Shown: positions 11,641-23,095 of the stretch, piece after piece
Layout: every line of letters begins with the position of its first letter
How positions within the stretch are numbered: position 1 is the first letter of the stretch
Source: Antitrichia curtipendula
Lineage: Eukaryota > Streptophyta > Bryopsida > Hypnales > Leucodontaceae
Assembly: GCA_951230915.1 (NCBI GenBank)
Contig: OX579635.1
Span: 682,001 to 746,000 of the forward strand
Reading direction: 5' to 3'
Length of the DNA stretch: 64,000 nt
Position numbers and translations under genes: made by a program
The notes under the pieces: model-generated
Seen by the model: only the letters and a program-made list of their open reading frames with translations
What the model was told of the DNA's origin: nothing
Database searches by the model: none

Positions 11641-14399
11641 ATGGACAGAGGAGCTTCAATAGCGGGGCAGAAGAAGACGAAAGAACGGCAAACTACTGGT
11701 TTGCCATTGGCCACTCGTAAGAGTGTAGAAGTTGTTAGCAAAGACACAGTACCTACCATTGTTCATGGAAGTTCTGAAGATATCACTTCTGAGTATGAGC
11801 ACTCCAAACCAAGTGATTGTGACAGCAGCAAAGAAGGTGAGTCAAACACATTTTATGGAAATGAGTTTGCTTTACGGAAAGTCAAATTTTCAATGACTAT
11901 AGTATTTACTGTTTTATACATTTTGTGTCATTCTACTAATTTTGTTGTTTTTCTAGGGAATGAAGAGGACCTATTTGGAAAGGATACTGAAGAAGCATTG
12001 GGTAGCTGTCGAAAACGTCAAAGACGTCAGTCAGACAGCAGAGAGCGTTCAGCAAAGTGCAACCAATCCCAGAAATCTGAGAAGACTTCAGCAGAGAGAA
12101 GCGGGAGTGCCCGCAAACTGAACGAAGTCCACGTGAACTCAAACGGTGAAATCAGTACCTCTTCTATCGGGAAGAGTGCGTGGGATCAAGGCATGAGGGC
12201 GTATGCTCCCTTGGTACTTGATATGAGTGTCATCAACTGGAATGACCACAAACCTCAAACTTTGCAAAAACTCCGCACCATTTTGGACGAGGACTTTGAG
12301 TATTTGGAGCACCCCCTTAACGGTAAGGGTTTCCGCATTGCAGTGCAAAGATTTTTGAAGGCGGAACGTCACCGGTTGAAGAAATTATTTGATTCAGGAG
12401 AAGATGCTGAATGCCCAGTGCATATTTTTCCTGAGCAATGGAAGCGGCTGAAGGCATACTGGGAGGGAGGTGCCTACGTGAAGAAGTCTGAGCAGATGTC
12501 CAATATGAGAAAACAAGTGCAGAATCCCTCTAAGCACGGTAGACGAGGAAAGGCAGGCGATCTCGTTGATGTGGTGAGCCTCTAATCGAAGAATTTTTGT
12601 AGTCTTGCATTTCAATCAATTTGTTACTGCTTTGTTCTATCTTTTCCAATCATTCTAACAACAGTGTGGCATTGTTGACGTTATATCAGTCAGGAAAAAG
12701 GGCAAGAAGTCCAGGACTCACAAAACCATCAGGATCATCGGTAAGTTTTGGTAATTTGTTATTGGTCGCTGAAGTTGCAATTTTAAGATGAAGAAGTCAT
12801 AGGAGTCCTGGAGACGCATGGAAGTTGTACGTGTAGTTGTAGAGTAGTCTTTAGAAGCTCTTGCAACTAGTATGTAGCCGGTATGCAACTGGAATACAAT
12901 TAGTATGCAACTGACATGTAACTAACATGCAACTGGTATGCAACTAACATGCAACTGGTATGCAACTAACATGCAACTGGTATGCAACTTAATTGCAACT
13001 AATATGCAACTGACATGCAACTGGTATGCAACTGGTATGCAACTAACATACAACTGGTATGCAACTTAATTGCAACTAATATGCAACTGACATGCAACTG
13101 GTATGCAACTGAATTGCAACTAGTATGCAACTAGTATGCAACTAACATGCAACTGGTAGCCACGTTCACAACGTTGCGGCTCTTATATTATGCGTTTGCA
13201 TTTGTCATGTCTAATCATTGTTCTTATGTGTGTCATAGGTGGTGACTTCAGGCTTGCAAGGAAAATTAACCGCCATGGAAAGCAGATTACTGGATATGGA
13301 GAAGTTTAGGGTTGAAGTCCTAGCTAGTACAGATCGCAATACGAAGGCTGTGGAAGGGTTGCAAGAGACATTGTTGAAGTTTCTGCAGAAAGGAAACACT
13401 ATTAACCAACCCTGTTGAAGACATCAAGGATTCCAGTGATCCATGGGATTTCGATGGATCCCCTACTTTAGAGCCTGTTGTTGACCTAGTGTGGAAATCA
13501 ACTGCTCCTCCTGACCTGCAGGTTGAAGAACACAAGCGGGCATCTTCTGAAGACAACAACAAGAACAAGAAAGAGAGGGATCCAAAGGAGACAGATGGAG
13601 AGCAAGAGCAACCTCTTGGAGATCCACAAAAAAAAGATAGTGGAGAATGCGGTGGGAACAATGACACCTTCACACTTCAACCCGAAGTTCAAGGCACAGC
13701 TAATGCCACAACCAAACATACAGAATTTTCTATGCAACTCCGGAGAGGGAAGGATCGAGAGGTGAGGGAAAATAACGTAATATGTGTTTTACACTTTTCC
13801 AAGTTCTTATAAGTTTTTACATGCCTCTAATATGGAGCATAACTATGGTATACAGGTGCAGCAGCCATTTGCCAAGAAGGAGATCTTAAGGAGGATGAAG
13901 CAACCTATTCAAAATCGGAAGGTGAAACCTCCACCAAAATTCAAAGTGAGTAACCTACATGTCTAATCTCTTGCAAATGTCCTTGTTGACATTGTTTCCT
14001 TCACTCATCACAGACTTTGTTGAATAAATGTTATCCTTTACTCATAAATGTTTTGGTTTTATGTGATGGCAGTTTGAGGTTGGACAACAAGTTTCACTTT
14101 TGAATCCATCAGCCCCAAAGCAAGTGGTGGCATCCGGAACAATTACTACTATTGGTGGTGGAGGTGGCCCACAGATGTATCATGGGTCCCAAATTTCAAA
14201 GGGATGGTACAGACTTGACATTGCACATGCACCAGGAGGGTTTGTTGATTTGATGCATCCAAATCCAGCTGGAGATGAATACAAGTTGAAAGATGTGGTG
14301 GGAAGTAGTACACTTTGGAATGAGCAATTTGTAGTCTTCATTGCCCGTGTTGCAGGCGAGATTCCTTCAAACTGCCAGGGGAAAGTTGGAGGCAAATGA
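11641..14399 (+). CDS. TNPA-like (Transposase_24 / Ptta-En/Spm family) protein, six exons, one frameshift
   Basis: Second gene of the CACTA element, probably the protein that binds subterminal repeats. Model with GT..AG introns: 11641-11836, 11957-12573, 12665-12740, 13251-13761, 13856-13945, 14073-14399; phases agree at each junction. The first intron is 120 bp without a stop, so it could be retained. Exons 1-2: a Ser/Lys-rich N-terminus, then a Transposase_24-like block ending IFPEQWKRLKAYW and KKSEQMSNMRKQ, typical of plant Ptta/En/Spm proteins. Exon 4 begins with a coiled-coil-like stretch (LTAMESRLLDMEKFRVEVLA). The last exon (QVSLLNPSAPKQVVASGTI onward) resembles the C-terminal domain following Transposase_24 in plants. 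A 1-base frame change is needed near 13405-13413, where the coiled-coil frame hits TGA, so the gene may be broken. Confidence 0.8.
12850..13156. repeat. 11-bp ATGCAACTRRY minisatellite in TNPA intron
   Basis: About 25 copies of an 11-bp unit (ATGCAACTAAC / ATGCAACTGGT alternating) inside the third intron of the TNPA-like gene. It is the simplest form of the motif found in all arrays of this element. Confidence 0.92.
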
Positions 14400-14589
14400 T
14401 CACCAATTCTATTTATCCTAATTGTGCAAGTAGTTTGTTCTTCCTATAGTAGTTGTAGTGGATGCAGTTGTTTTGTAGAAAATCAACTTTGTTGATGCTT
14501 GTATAGGAGTAGTTAGAGTTGCAAGCCATAGCCAGACAGTTGCACATGAGTTGCGTAGACCAGTTGTATATGATCTGTAGCACACTATA

Positions 14590-15412
14590 TTTTATAGTTC
14601 ATACAGCAAATCTGTTAGTTGTATTCAAGTCGACTATAAGTTGCAAGTAAGTTGCAAACCAGTTAGTTGTATTCAAGTCGACTATAAGTTGCAAGTAAGT
14701 TGCAAACCAGTTGCAAAGAAGTTGCTCATCAGTTGCAAACTAGTTGTATGCGTGTCGTTGTGCGTTGCATATTAGTTGCAAAATAGTTGCATAGAAGTTG
14801 ATCGTAAGTTGCATATTAGTTGTAAAATAGTTGCATAGAAGTTGGCCATAAGTTGCACAGTAGTTACAAAATAGTTGCATAGAAGTTGGCCATAAGTTGC
14901 ATATTAGTTGCAAAATAGTTGCATAGAAGTTGGCCATAAGTTGCACAGTAGTTGCACACCAGTTGCATAGAAGTTGATCCTAAGTTGCATATTAATTGCA
15001 GAATAGTTGCATAGAAGTTGGCCATAAGTTGCACAATAGTTGCACAACAGTTGCATAGAAGTTGATTCTAAGTTGCATATTAGTTGCAAAATAGTTGCAT
15101 AGAAGTTGGCCATAAGTTGCACAGTAGTTGCACAACAGTTGCATAGAAGTTGTTCCTAAGTTGCATATTAGTTGCAAAATAGTTGCATAGAAGTTGATCA
15201 TAAGTCGCGTATTAGTTGCACAACAGTTGCATAGAAGTTGATCATAAGTCGCGTATTAGTTGCAAAATAGTTGCGTAGAAGTTGGTCATAAGTTGCACAG
15301 TAGGTGTACAACAGTTGCATATAAGTTGCACAGTAGTTGCACAGTAGTTGCACAACAGTTGAACATAAGTTGCACAGTAGTTGCACAACAGTTGCATATA
15401 AGTTGCAAATTA
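14590..15412. repeat. 44-bp (4 x 11) AGTTGCA minisatellite, right subterminal array
   Basis: Repeated block of about 44 bp with words AGTTGCAAAAT, AGTTGCATAGA, AGTTGGCCATA and AGTTGCATATT, each about 11 bp. It starts 190 bp after the TNPA-like stop codon and lies at the right side of the element, mirroring the left array. Confidence 0.9.
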
Positions 15413-15454
15413 GCATTCTGTGACCAACGATGCGGCGTGAAATGAAGGTCGATC

Positions 15455-15640
15455 CTAGATTTTTGAAATCTACAACTTCCCTAGATATCTGAAATCTACA
15501 ACTTCCCTAGATATTTGAAATCTATAAATTTCCTATATTTTGGAAATCACATGGTCTGAAATCTAAATTTGTCATAGATTTTTGAAATCTACGAATGTTG
15601 TAGATCTCTATAATCTATACTAGTTGTAGATGTCACTTTG
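15455..15640. repeat. 26-bp CTAGATATTTGAAATCTA repeat
   Basis: Three clear 26-bp units start at 15455, 15481 and 15507, followed by looser copies to about 15640. Each unit contains an imperfect AGAT..ATCT dyad. It sits between the right array and the right end of the CACTA element. Confidence 0.8.
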
Positions 15641-15885
15641 TATATGAAGTTGAACATATTCCTCAATATCTCGCGCAAATAATACCACGTAGGAAACCAC
15701 GTAGGAAGAATTCATCGATCATCGTCCTCTGGCAATCCAAAAATGTGACGATTTATGCAACTACGATGCAACTGAAAAAGTGTCCGGTTGAACTACGGGC
15801 TCATCCATCCCTCTATCACTATCACCCAGTTGCATCGCAGTTGCATAAACCCATTCGCGACTAAAAACGTAGTTGCATTATAGTT

Positions 15886-15915
15886 GGCAAACTCCCCCGT
15901 TTTCTTCTAGTGACT
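15886..15915 (-). repeat. Right terminal inverted repeat and target duplication of the CACTA element
   Basis: Read inward from 15912 it begins CACTAGAAGAAAACGGGGG, matching the left end. The target duplication ACT follows at 15913-15915. Subterminal TGCAACT / AGTTGCA words lie just inside (15757-15880). Confidence 0.92.
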
Positions 15916-16766
15916 TGCATCGTAATTAGGACACTGAAGTCAAGCATTGTAATCATATATCACATCATAAACCGTTTCAATGGAATTTACTTAATATAAT
16001 ATTTAGTATGATTCTTGGTGTGCCTATTCTTTTATTTAAATGTTACATGTATTATTATTGGATTTATAGAATCATGCTAATCTTGAGACTGGTTGCAACT
16101 TAATTAGGAAATTGACAACATTACCGGTACTCACATATCTTGTCATGAATTGCATTTAAGATATTTAAATTACACCAATTATAGTTCCAGTTCTAGCGCC
16201 GATTTCTTTGACTGTATCCTATATCCGAAATTGATGACTCTGGTACAACGTCAAATTTTATTACTCATGTTCAGCACCCGGAACCGTGTACACCCTATAC
16301 TCACTGACACTGACATGCCAGCGCACGGGGTCTAGCCACAATTTTGTTCAGAGGACTCATTGGTTTGCCTTTGATGAATGCCAAATACTGTCATCTGCAT
16401 TTTGCAATTAGCCTTCAAGATGGCTCTGCCATGGTAGATTCGTCTAGGCGAGTGGCGATTCAGCATATCATTAAACTTAGAAGGGTACAGCGTGTTATTC
16501 TGTGCTTGTCGGGAGTTTTACTATACTTCTTCCGACGTCTAGAATTAATCTCCTACTACTCCGTCTGGCACTCCATTAACACATTGACTAGTAAGCGTGC
16601 CATTTGATCATTTGGACGGATTCTAACCGTCAGTCTAATATTATTAATAGAAGAATGTGATACGATGCGGGTTCTTTGAAGGCGTTAATGCAACCTATGG
16701 TATACAACCTTTGTATTCAGTATAACTAACCATTGGCTTCTGGAATACCACTCAAACACCGCTCAT
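15916..16766. other. Unassigned spacer
   Basis: AT-rich sequence to the right of the CACTA insertion. I see no supported gene or repeat. Confidence 0.4.
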
Positions 16767-19700
16767 GTGTCAGGAGGTAATGAAGGCGTATCAGGAGTCA
16801 GTCCAAATCTAGTTTCTATTTCCGAATCATGTGGATTCTGGAAGGAAGGAGCACTACTGTGCATTTTGGGTAGTTCTGGCGGTCTGCTTGGTTCTGCGCT
16901 TTGTACCCATGATTTGAGCATTGTTTCTATGGCAGACCTTTCGGAATTGGTGGTTGTTAGTGCAAACGGAGGCGAAGTCCCAATTCTTTTTCAAGTCGCC
17001 TTTGGTGGATTCGCTGCTGTGTTGGCTTCTCGGTTAGCTTCAAGGTTCCAACTGAGAGAGGACTCTGTCTGTGTTGATGAAGAGATTTTTGAGCCGGGGT
17101 CGGGAATTCTCATTCACACTGTTGGCCAACTTTCTGCGTTAGAAGATGGCACCAACGTCTGGCATCTTAAGCTAGGGAAGTACAGAGCGTATGGAGTTCG
17201 ATCGCTACTGGTAGCAGAGGATAAAGTCGGATGCACCCCTCGCTTGTCTTCGACGTCGTCTTGTCAAACGCCATCTTTGCTCCGTGTGAAGGTAGAGTCC
17301 CATGTAGACAGTGTCACAATTTTGAGTTCTGATTCTGATCGCAATTCAGAAGAGTATGTTTTGGGCTTGCAAACTCCGTTTTCTGTGTCAACTTTACCTA
17401 CTCTTCCTAGCCTTCCCCGTTGTTCGTCGTCAAACTCATGCGCAAATAGTGGATCTATTATTGATTGTCTGCGTCAGTTACGGATTCAAAAGGGGTGCCG
17501 GAACGTGCTGTCCAAGATTGATTATGAGAGTATAAGTATTCAAAAAGTTATTACGTTGCCTCCACGATTCAATGGAAATATCATATTTGAGTTGCCGGCA
17601 TTAGATACGGGATGCTCTATATCACAAGCCAAGTAGATGTCTGGAATGGATAAACGTTACGACGGGCACGTCTGGTCGAAGACAATGACAACTAATATCA
17701 ATAATCGGATGGGCTTGACGTTTCACACATCTGTATGCCTTGGGCATCTTAGATGCAACAATGCATGTTGTGAATTTCTCAATCGTGTTAATCGCATTGA
17801 AGTTGTGAATGAGTTAGAATGGGAGGGACTGTCTCTATCTGCCTTGAATGTTGGCGATTTGCATCCGCAAGGATCATCACTTGTCTGCAAAATCTGCAAA
17901 CAGCCTCCATCTTGTATTGCAAAATGTCTTGTTAAGGCGTACTATGTCGTGGGAAACCTTGGGATGACTCGGGCGTTCGTACACCTGGGAGTTCACGAAC
18001 ATCCCGTTAAGGATGGAGAACTGCGGGACATCCAAGAAAGAACTAGAGTCCTTATCGGTGAACAAATGGAGAAAACGCCAATGGCAACAAATTCATCTAT
18101 TGTGTTGGAGGCTACGAAAGAACTCCTTGGCGAATTGATCCTCAGCCAAGACAAAGTGAATCCGAAGCAGCTCAACTTTGATGACCTTGTCCCTGTGCTG
18201 GACAAATGCAAGTATTTCAATTCCCAAGTATCCGGAATGAGGTTACGTCGTTCAAGAGTCTCAGGAGATTGGGTGTCATTGATAGCATTACAAAGTTAAG
18301 AGGTTCAAGCACTTGGGCTTTCATTCAACAGAGCAAGTTTCCCGGATAAGGAACAGAGGTGGATAAAGTTTTTCTCTTCAAAATGTCAGAAGTCGGTCCG
18401 GGAAGTGGAGTAGATTTAGTAAAGAGAATGCAAGAAGGTGGTGACCTTCAGGACTCATGGATGATGTTCGATCACGTGAAAAGGGTGAAGGGGTGGACCA
18501 CGATGGCATGCCATGTTTATGATGCCACGTACTGCCGTGTCATGACTATTGCAATTTGCGACATGCAATCTGAAGATTCAACCGCCCAGATCCTATTTTG
18601 GAGGAATTTAAACGCCATCCTCGCAAGACATGGTGTGAGGGACACCCAGTTCAAGGGATTCATGGCGGACAGCGCTTAAGCAAATTGGAATGCTGTTAGG
18701 ACAATTTATGGTTCAGGAGACAGTACCGTGGCAATGGAAAATCGTGAAAGAACATGCCTTTTTCATTGGACGCAGTCCATGGAAAAGCATACCAAGATTG
18801 ACATCCGCGGTGACTTGCAAGATCAGCATCGCATGTTATGCAAGCAATATAAAAACGCCACATCCCCAGATGAGTCTGAAACAAGGTACCTTGCCATCAG
18901 GGCTTGGTGGTTGTCATCCGGTGCCACATGCGAAGAAGGAAGACGTCGACTGGACTTGTAGTTGTCATTCTAGCATTTCCGCTATCGCCAGTGGGGTGGC
19001 TTTTTGCAACTCGTATGCTCACTTATCCCATTTATGTCCTTTATAAAACGGGGATCATTTCATGGCCACTTAGAGAGTACTTTGCTTTTGTAAATTGTAA
19101 TGACCTAGTTCCAGTCAATTATATCAAGTATTCTAATGGTAGTCCTGCATATTGGTATTCAGGATCTTACGGAGACAAAATTTGCGGAGATGCCATCTTG
19201 CAACCTTGCTGAGACAGTCCACAATAAGTGGCTTCAGCAATCCGGCAATCGTGATAACGATTTGTACATAGCCACGGTAGATGACTTTGTTAGAGCATTC
19301 ATGCAGATGGTGAGGTATTATCAATATTTGAAGGGTAATGAAGTTGGCACCGGTCCGGGGAAGGAAGAACTAATGCTCCGAGCTGCCCAACGATTGGCAC
19401 AAAGAAGTGGGAATCCGAAGGCGCTCATGGAAGCTATTTCAAGAATTCGAGGTGTTGAAGAATTTGTGAATAGAGAGCCGCAACTAGAGGGTGAAGAAGT
19501 CTTTGGATCTCATAAGCGGAAGGCAGACATGCCTCTCGGATGCGACCAAGATTCTCACAGGCCGGACAAAGTCAATTTTTCTCATCCCCGAATCCAAACA
19601 AGATCATCAAGAGCATCATCAAGTGCAGCCCAATTGAATCCGATCATTGAAAATGACACGTCAAGAATGGATGTGGATATCGAAGGACTTCTTGATAATG

Positions 19701-20632
19701 ATGTGAATTTGGAACGTGGAAATACTGCACCATCCACTCACGTATCATGTATCCAGGAGACAAAGGTTGACAAAACTTAGTGGCATATTGCGAGACTACC
19801 AAAGGCATCTGCGAAGGCGTGCTTTGCTGATCAAGCAATTACAAAGAAGAAGTGCACTGCTCGAATAGTTCAGAACAACAAACCTACAGCAGCGCCAACT
19901 TATACAGGTATGATGGTCAATTATAGGAAAAATAGTAATGATCGAATGGATTTCTTTTTTTGCAATGACGACATCGAACTGTGCGTGAAGGGATATCGAC
20001 GGAAGTGGGTGTTAACTGTACCACCTGTTCCAAGTATTTGGCCTGTTGAAATTGGAACAAAACTTTCATCAGCTGAGATTTTAGCACTCGAAGCGGCGGG
20101 ATTTCAGCTTCCAGAATGACAGGTCATTTCACCACGACGACTCTTTGGTGGAGATGCTACAATCGGATTGGTGCGAGATTACCCAATTCCGTCTAGTCCA
20201 GATGAGTATCCCAAAACTCGGGCGGGTAAGCTCATTAGACGGAATCCAAAGGCCCCAACAACAAAGCATCAAAACAATTGTGCTTCGTCATTGACTCTTG
20301 AAGAACGCATTGAAAATGTAACCATGGTCCCTCATCCTGGATTCGGATGCATTGTTTCAATAATTTCTGGTGTCGAGCCTTGTACAGAATAGTACATGCT
20401 AACAATTTCATCATTTCCAGACTGTACCTGTCCTTATTTCAAGGAGATGAAACTAAAGTGTTTAGAAAAGCGGGGAACATGGGCTAACTGTAAACATTTG
20501 TATTTCCTTTTTACAGTTGTTTGCAACTTACAGTGCGAATCAGATGGCTTCATTCATGCCGCAAGCTTTAGCTTTAATGAGGTAAAGGCAATTCTTCTCC
20601 GGGGGATACTCAGCTATGTTCGTTCTAGTTAG
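16767..20632 (+). pseudogene. MULE-like transposase with SWIM zinc finger, decayed
   Basis: A long coding relic. The first part (16767-18230) is in one frame, interrupted by TAG at 17634. It includes a Cys/His-rich N-terminal finger of FLYWCH/GCM1-like pattern (HLRCNNACCEF ... CKICKQPPSC ... FVHLGVHEHPV). A single frameshift at about 18230-18300 moves the reading frame, which then stays the same to 20632 through stops at 18347, 18677, 18959, 18971, 19091, 19106, 19778, 20117 and 20390. This part has the transposase core (VGPGSGVDLVKRMQ, VKRVKGWTTMACHVYD, FKGFMADSA, ENRERTCLFHWTQS) and a C-terminal SWIM finger (DCTCPYF ... NCKHLYF, about 20420-20500). I associate this family with early-diverging land plants. 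No terminal inverted repeats were recognised. Confidence 0.75.
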
Positions 20633-21515
20633 TTTATGTGCAGTAAGATAGTAGTACTCTCTGTATGTACTGCACTTTTTTATAAAATTGAATAGTGAGA
20701 CTACAAGGGCCACTACTTCCGTACATGATTTGTCATTGTCTTTCATTGCAGATGTGCTTATACTGTCATGAATGACTGCTTTACGTCTCAAAGTAGGTAA
20801 TGAATTGACATCAGACGTATTTCTACTTTCATTTACTCGGATCTTATCCCTTTCTCAAACCCTGAAACCGATGTTTGCGGAACAAGTGTTGCTGTACAAA
20901 ACAAGAATGAATTTTGTAGAGAAATGGCCTCACAAATTCATAGGGCCGTCAATGACTTTAAAATCCCAATGGTATTAAATAGAGATGAGGTCTATTATTA
21001 TAAAGATGCCTAAATCCACCCTTCCGTCTACCACGGTTATAGGAGGCCCTATTACCATGGTTGTAGGCACCATATGATTGAAGTTTCCATTTATGCACCA
21101 TAACTAACAATGACGCTAAATATATTATATTTTTAGTATAGCTAAACTTCTTCTAAGTCCTCACCCTAAACATCCCTTTCACATCACTACATCAATTTAT
21201 GCATGAATTATCTTCAAATGAATCACTTGTTTATCTAATTGTTTTCCCCCCATATTTTGCATAGATTTCTTATACTCCCATGTATTTTGTCATCAAATTT
21301 AGTGCAATCTTAAACCGCAATGCCAATGAATGTTGCATCGAGTGTCATCCAAGTTTTTTTGCCGCATTTATCCATTTGTTTTATTTCTATCATTGAATTT
21401 GTTCCACCGTTGCCACCCCATTTACCAGCTTCTTACGTACATACTAACCCTAAACTTGCTTGCACCTATATGTTTGAACCTCTGTCACCTAGTTTTCCAT
21501 CTATGATGACTTAGT
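20633..21515. other. Unassigned spacer
   Basis: No supported gene. Contains a short imperfect duplication around 21019-21065 (CCACGGTTATAGG / CCATGGTTGTAGG). Confidence 0.4.
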
Positions 21516-21516
21516 C

Positions 21517-21930
21517 ATGTTATCCGGAGTCATCCATTTTTCTGTCCACGTTCATCCTTCCTTTCATCCCATTTTCATCTACATTCTTTCATTTATTCTA
21601 CCACCCTTCATAGAATGTGTCGTCACTTGTCATCCAAGCATTCGAACCTTAGTCTTCCAATTCGTCCTCCACATCCATGAAAATCTGCCACATACATTCA
21701 AATTTTTGGACAGTCCACAGTCGTCCATTCTTTTTATACTCATTCATCCATTTTTGTCATCCACAGTCATCCATCATTTTCATCCACAATCATCCAATTT
21801 TCATCCACATTCATCCAACTTTTCCAACTACAATCATCCAAAATATTCATCTCGGGACACCCCGATTTTTTCATCCACATTCATCTAATTTCTGACAATT
21901 TCTTCATCCCACTTTTCTGAATCTCTCATC
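21517..21930. repeat. Degenerate CATCCA-rich low-complexity tract
   Basis: Words CATCCACA, CATCCATT and CATCCAAT recur dozens of times with irregular spacing, densest at 21665-21890. The open frames here are artefacts of this composition. Confidence 0.75.
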
Positions 21931-22194
21931 CATTTTTCATTCCATTTTATGAAAATTTTCATGACTTCCATCAATTTTAAAAAAAAATCCCGTCCATTTT
22001 TCCCAATCCTTTCCAAAATCCCCGCTCCCCGCTCCCCGCTCACCAATCCACGCTCCATGCTCTACGCTCCACGCTCGCATACTAGCTACCTTGGATTTCA
22101 ACCCCTTTAGCCTTCTCCTAATCCCCACTAATTCCAACCTTTCTTTTTGTTTTGTTTTTTCTCTTTCTCTCTCTCCCCAGCCCTCGAATCCCTG

Positions 22195-22292
22195 GACCAC
22201 CCCAGCGACCTGCTCAGACCACCCTAGCGACCTGCCCAGACCACCCCAGCGACCTGCCCAGACCACCCCAGCGACCTTCCCGACCCCCAGCG
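22195..22292. repeat. 22-bp GACCACCCCAGCGACCTG tandem repeat
   Basis: Four units of 22 bp, the last decaying into GACCCCCAGCGATTGG. Preceded at about 22020-22080 by a short CCCCGCTC / ACGCTCC run. Confidence 0.85.
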
Positions 22293-22587
22293 ATTGGCTC
22301 GACCCCTTGTGACTCACCCTGACTCCCCAGTCGACTCCCTTGCAACTGGACCAGACCCCCCAGGGACTCAACCCGACTTTTTTGGGTTCCTTAAGGGAAC
22401 CCACCTAAGCAAATCTAAATCGGATTTTTGATAAACTTTCCCCGGTTTTTCGTGTGGTTTCTTGTTTTACGGACGCAGGCTCACAAGGGGTGGGGGGACT
22501 CTTAACTTAGACTTAATCTCGGACGCTAAACTTTGGACTTTGCCGAGAACGTCTCGGACTCTAGACTATGGAACGAAACTACATAAG

Positions 22588-23095
22588 GGTTCAAAGCTTC
22601 GCCGTAGAATTGGCTTTAACACCAACTTTAGGACTTATGATACCCCTGCGTTCAAAGCTCCGCCATCTGAGGCTTGGTTTTTAACACGCACTTTAGGACT
22701 AAGGCTGGTCACAGGTTCAAAGCTTCGCAGTTCCCCGGGGGGTGGGCCCACTTACAACCAACAACGGAAAGGACAACTCTGGTTAGGACTCGATACGGGG
22801 GCACACATGCACGTGTTTAACACGTACTTTAGGACTGGGACTGGTCACAGGTTCAAAGCTTTGCCGTTCCCCGGAGGGTGGGCCCACTTACAACCAACAA
22901 CGAAAAGGACAACTTTGGTTAGGACTCGATACGGGGGCACACATGCACGTGTTTAACACATACTTTAGGACTGGGACTGGTCACAGGTTCAAAGCTTCGC
23001 CGTTTCCCGGAGGGTGGGCCCACTTACAACCAACAACGAAAAGGACAACTTTGGTTAGGATTCAATACGGGGGCACACATGCACACAAAGTCAAT
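22588..23095. repeat. 136-bp tandem repeat (about 3.5 units)
   Basis: GGTTCAAAGCTT recurs at 22714, 22850 and 22986 (136-bp spacing), with a diverged earlier copy at 22588. Each unit carries GGGTGGGCCCACTTACAACC and GATACGGGGGCACACATGC. The last unit ends near 23092. Function unknown; it could be part of a retroelement long terminal repeat or leader. Confidence 0.85.

Larger units (their letters stand above)
3419..15912. mobile_element. Complete CACTA (En/Spm-like) DNA transposon, 12.5 kb
   Basis: Both ends begin with CACTAGAAG when read inward. The left end (3419) and the reverse complement of the right end (15912) match at 17 of the first 20 bases (variable at positions 10, 14 and 20). The insertion is flanked by a perfect 3-bp target duplication, ACT (3416-3418 and 15913-15915), the size expected of the CACTA superfamily. 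Inside are a TNP2-like transposase on the minus strand and a TNPA-like gene on the plus strand, transcribed away from each other toward the two ends. Many TGCAACT arrays fill the subterminal and intronic space, as subterminal binding motifs do in En/Spm. The TNP2 gene is damaged, so the copy is probably not autonomous. Confidence 0.93.

Noticed and set aside
11212..15445. Cys/Asn/Gln-rich small frames (CNATNLQLQCNQ-like)
   Set aside because: These are translations of the TGCAACT minisatellites.
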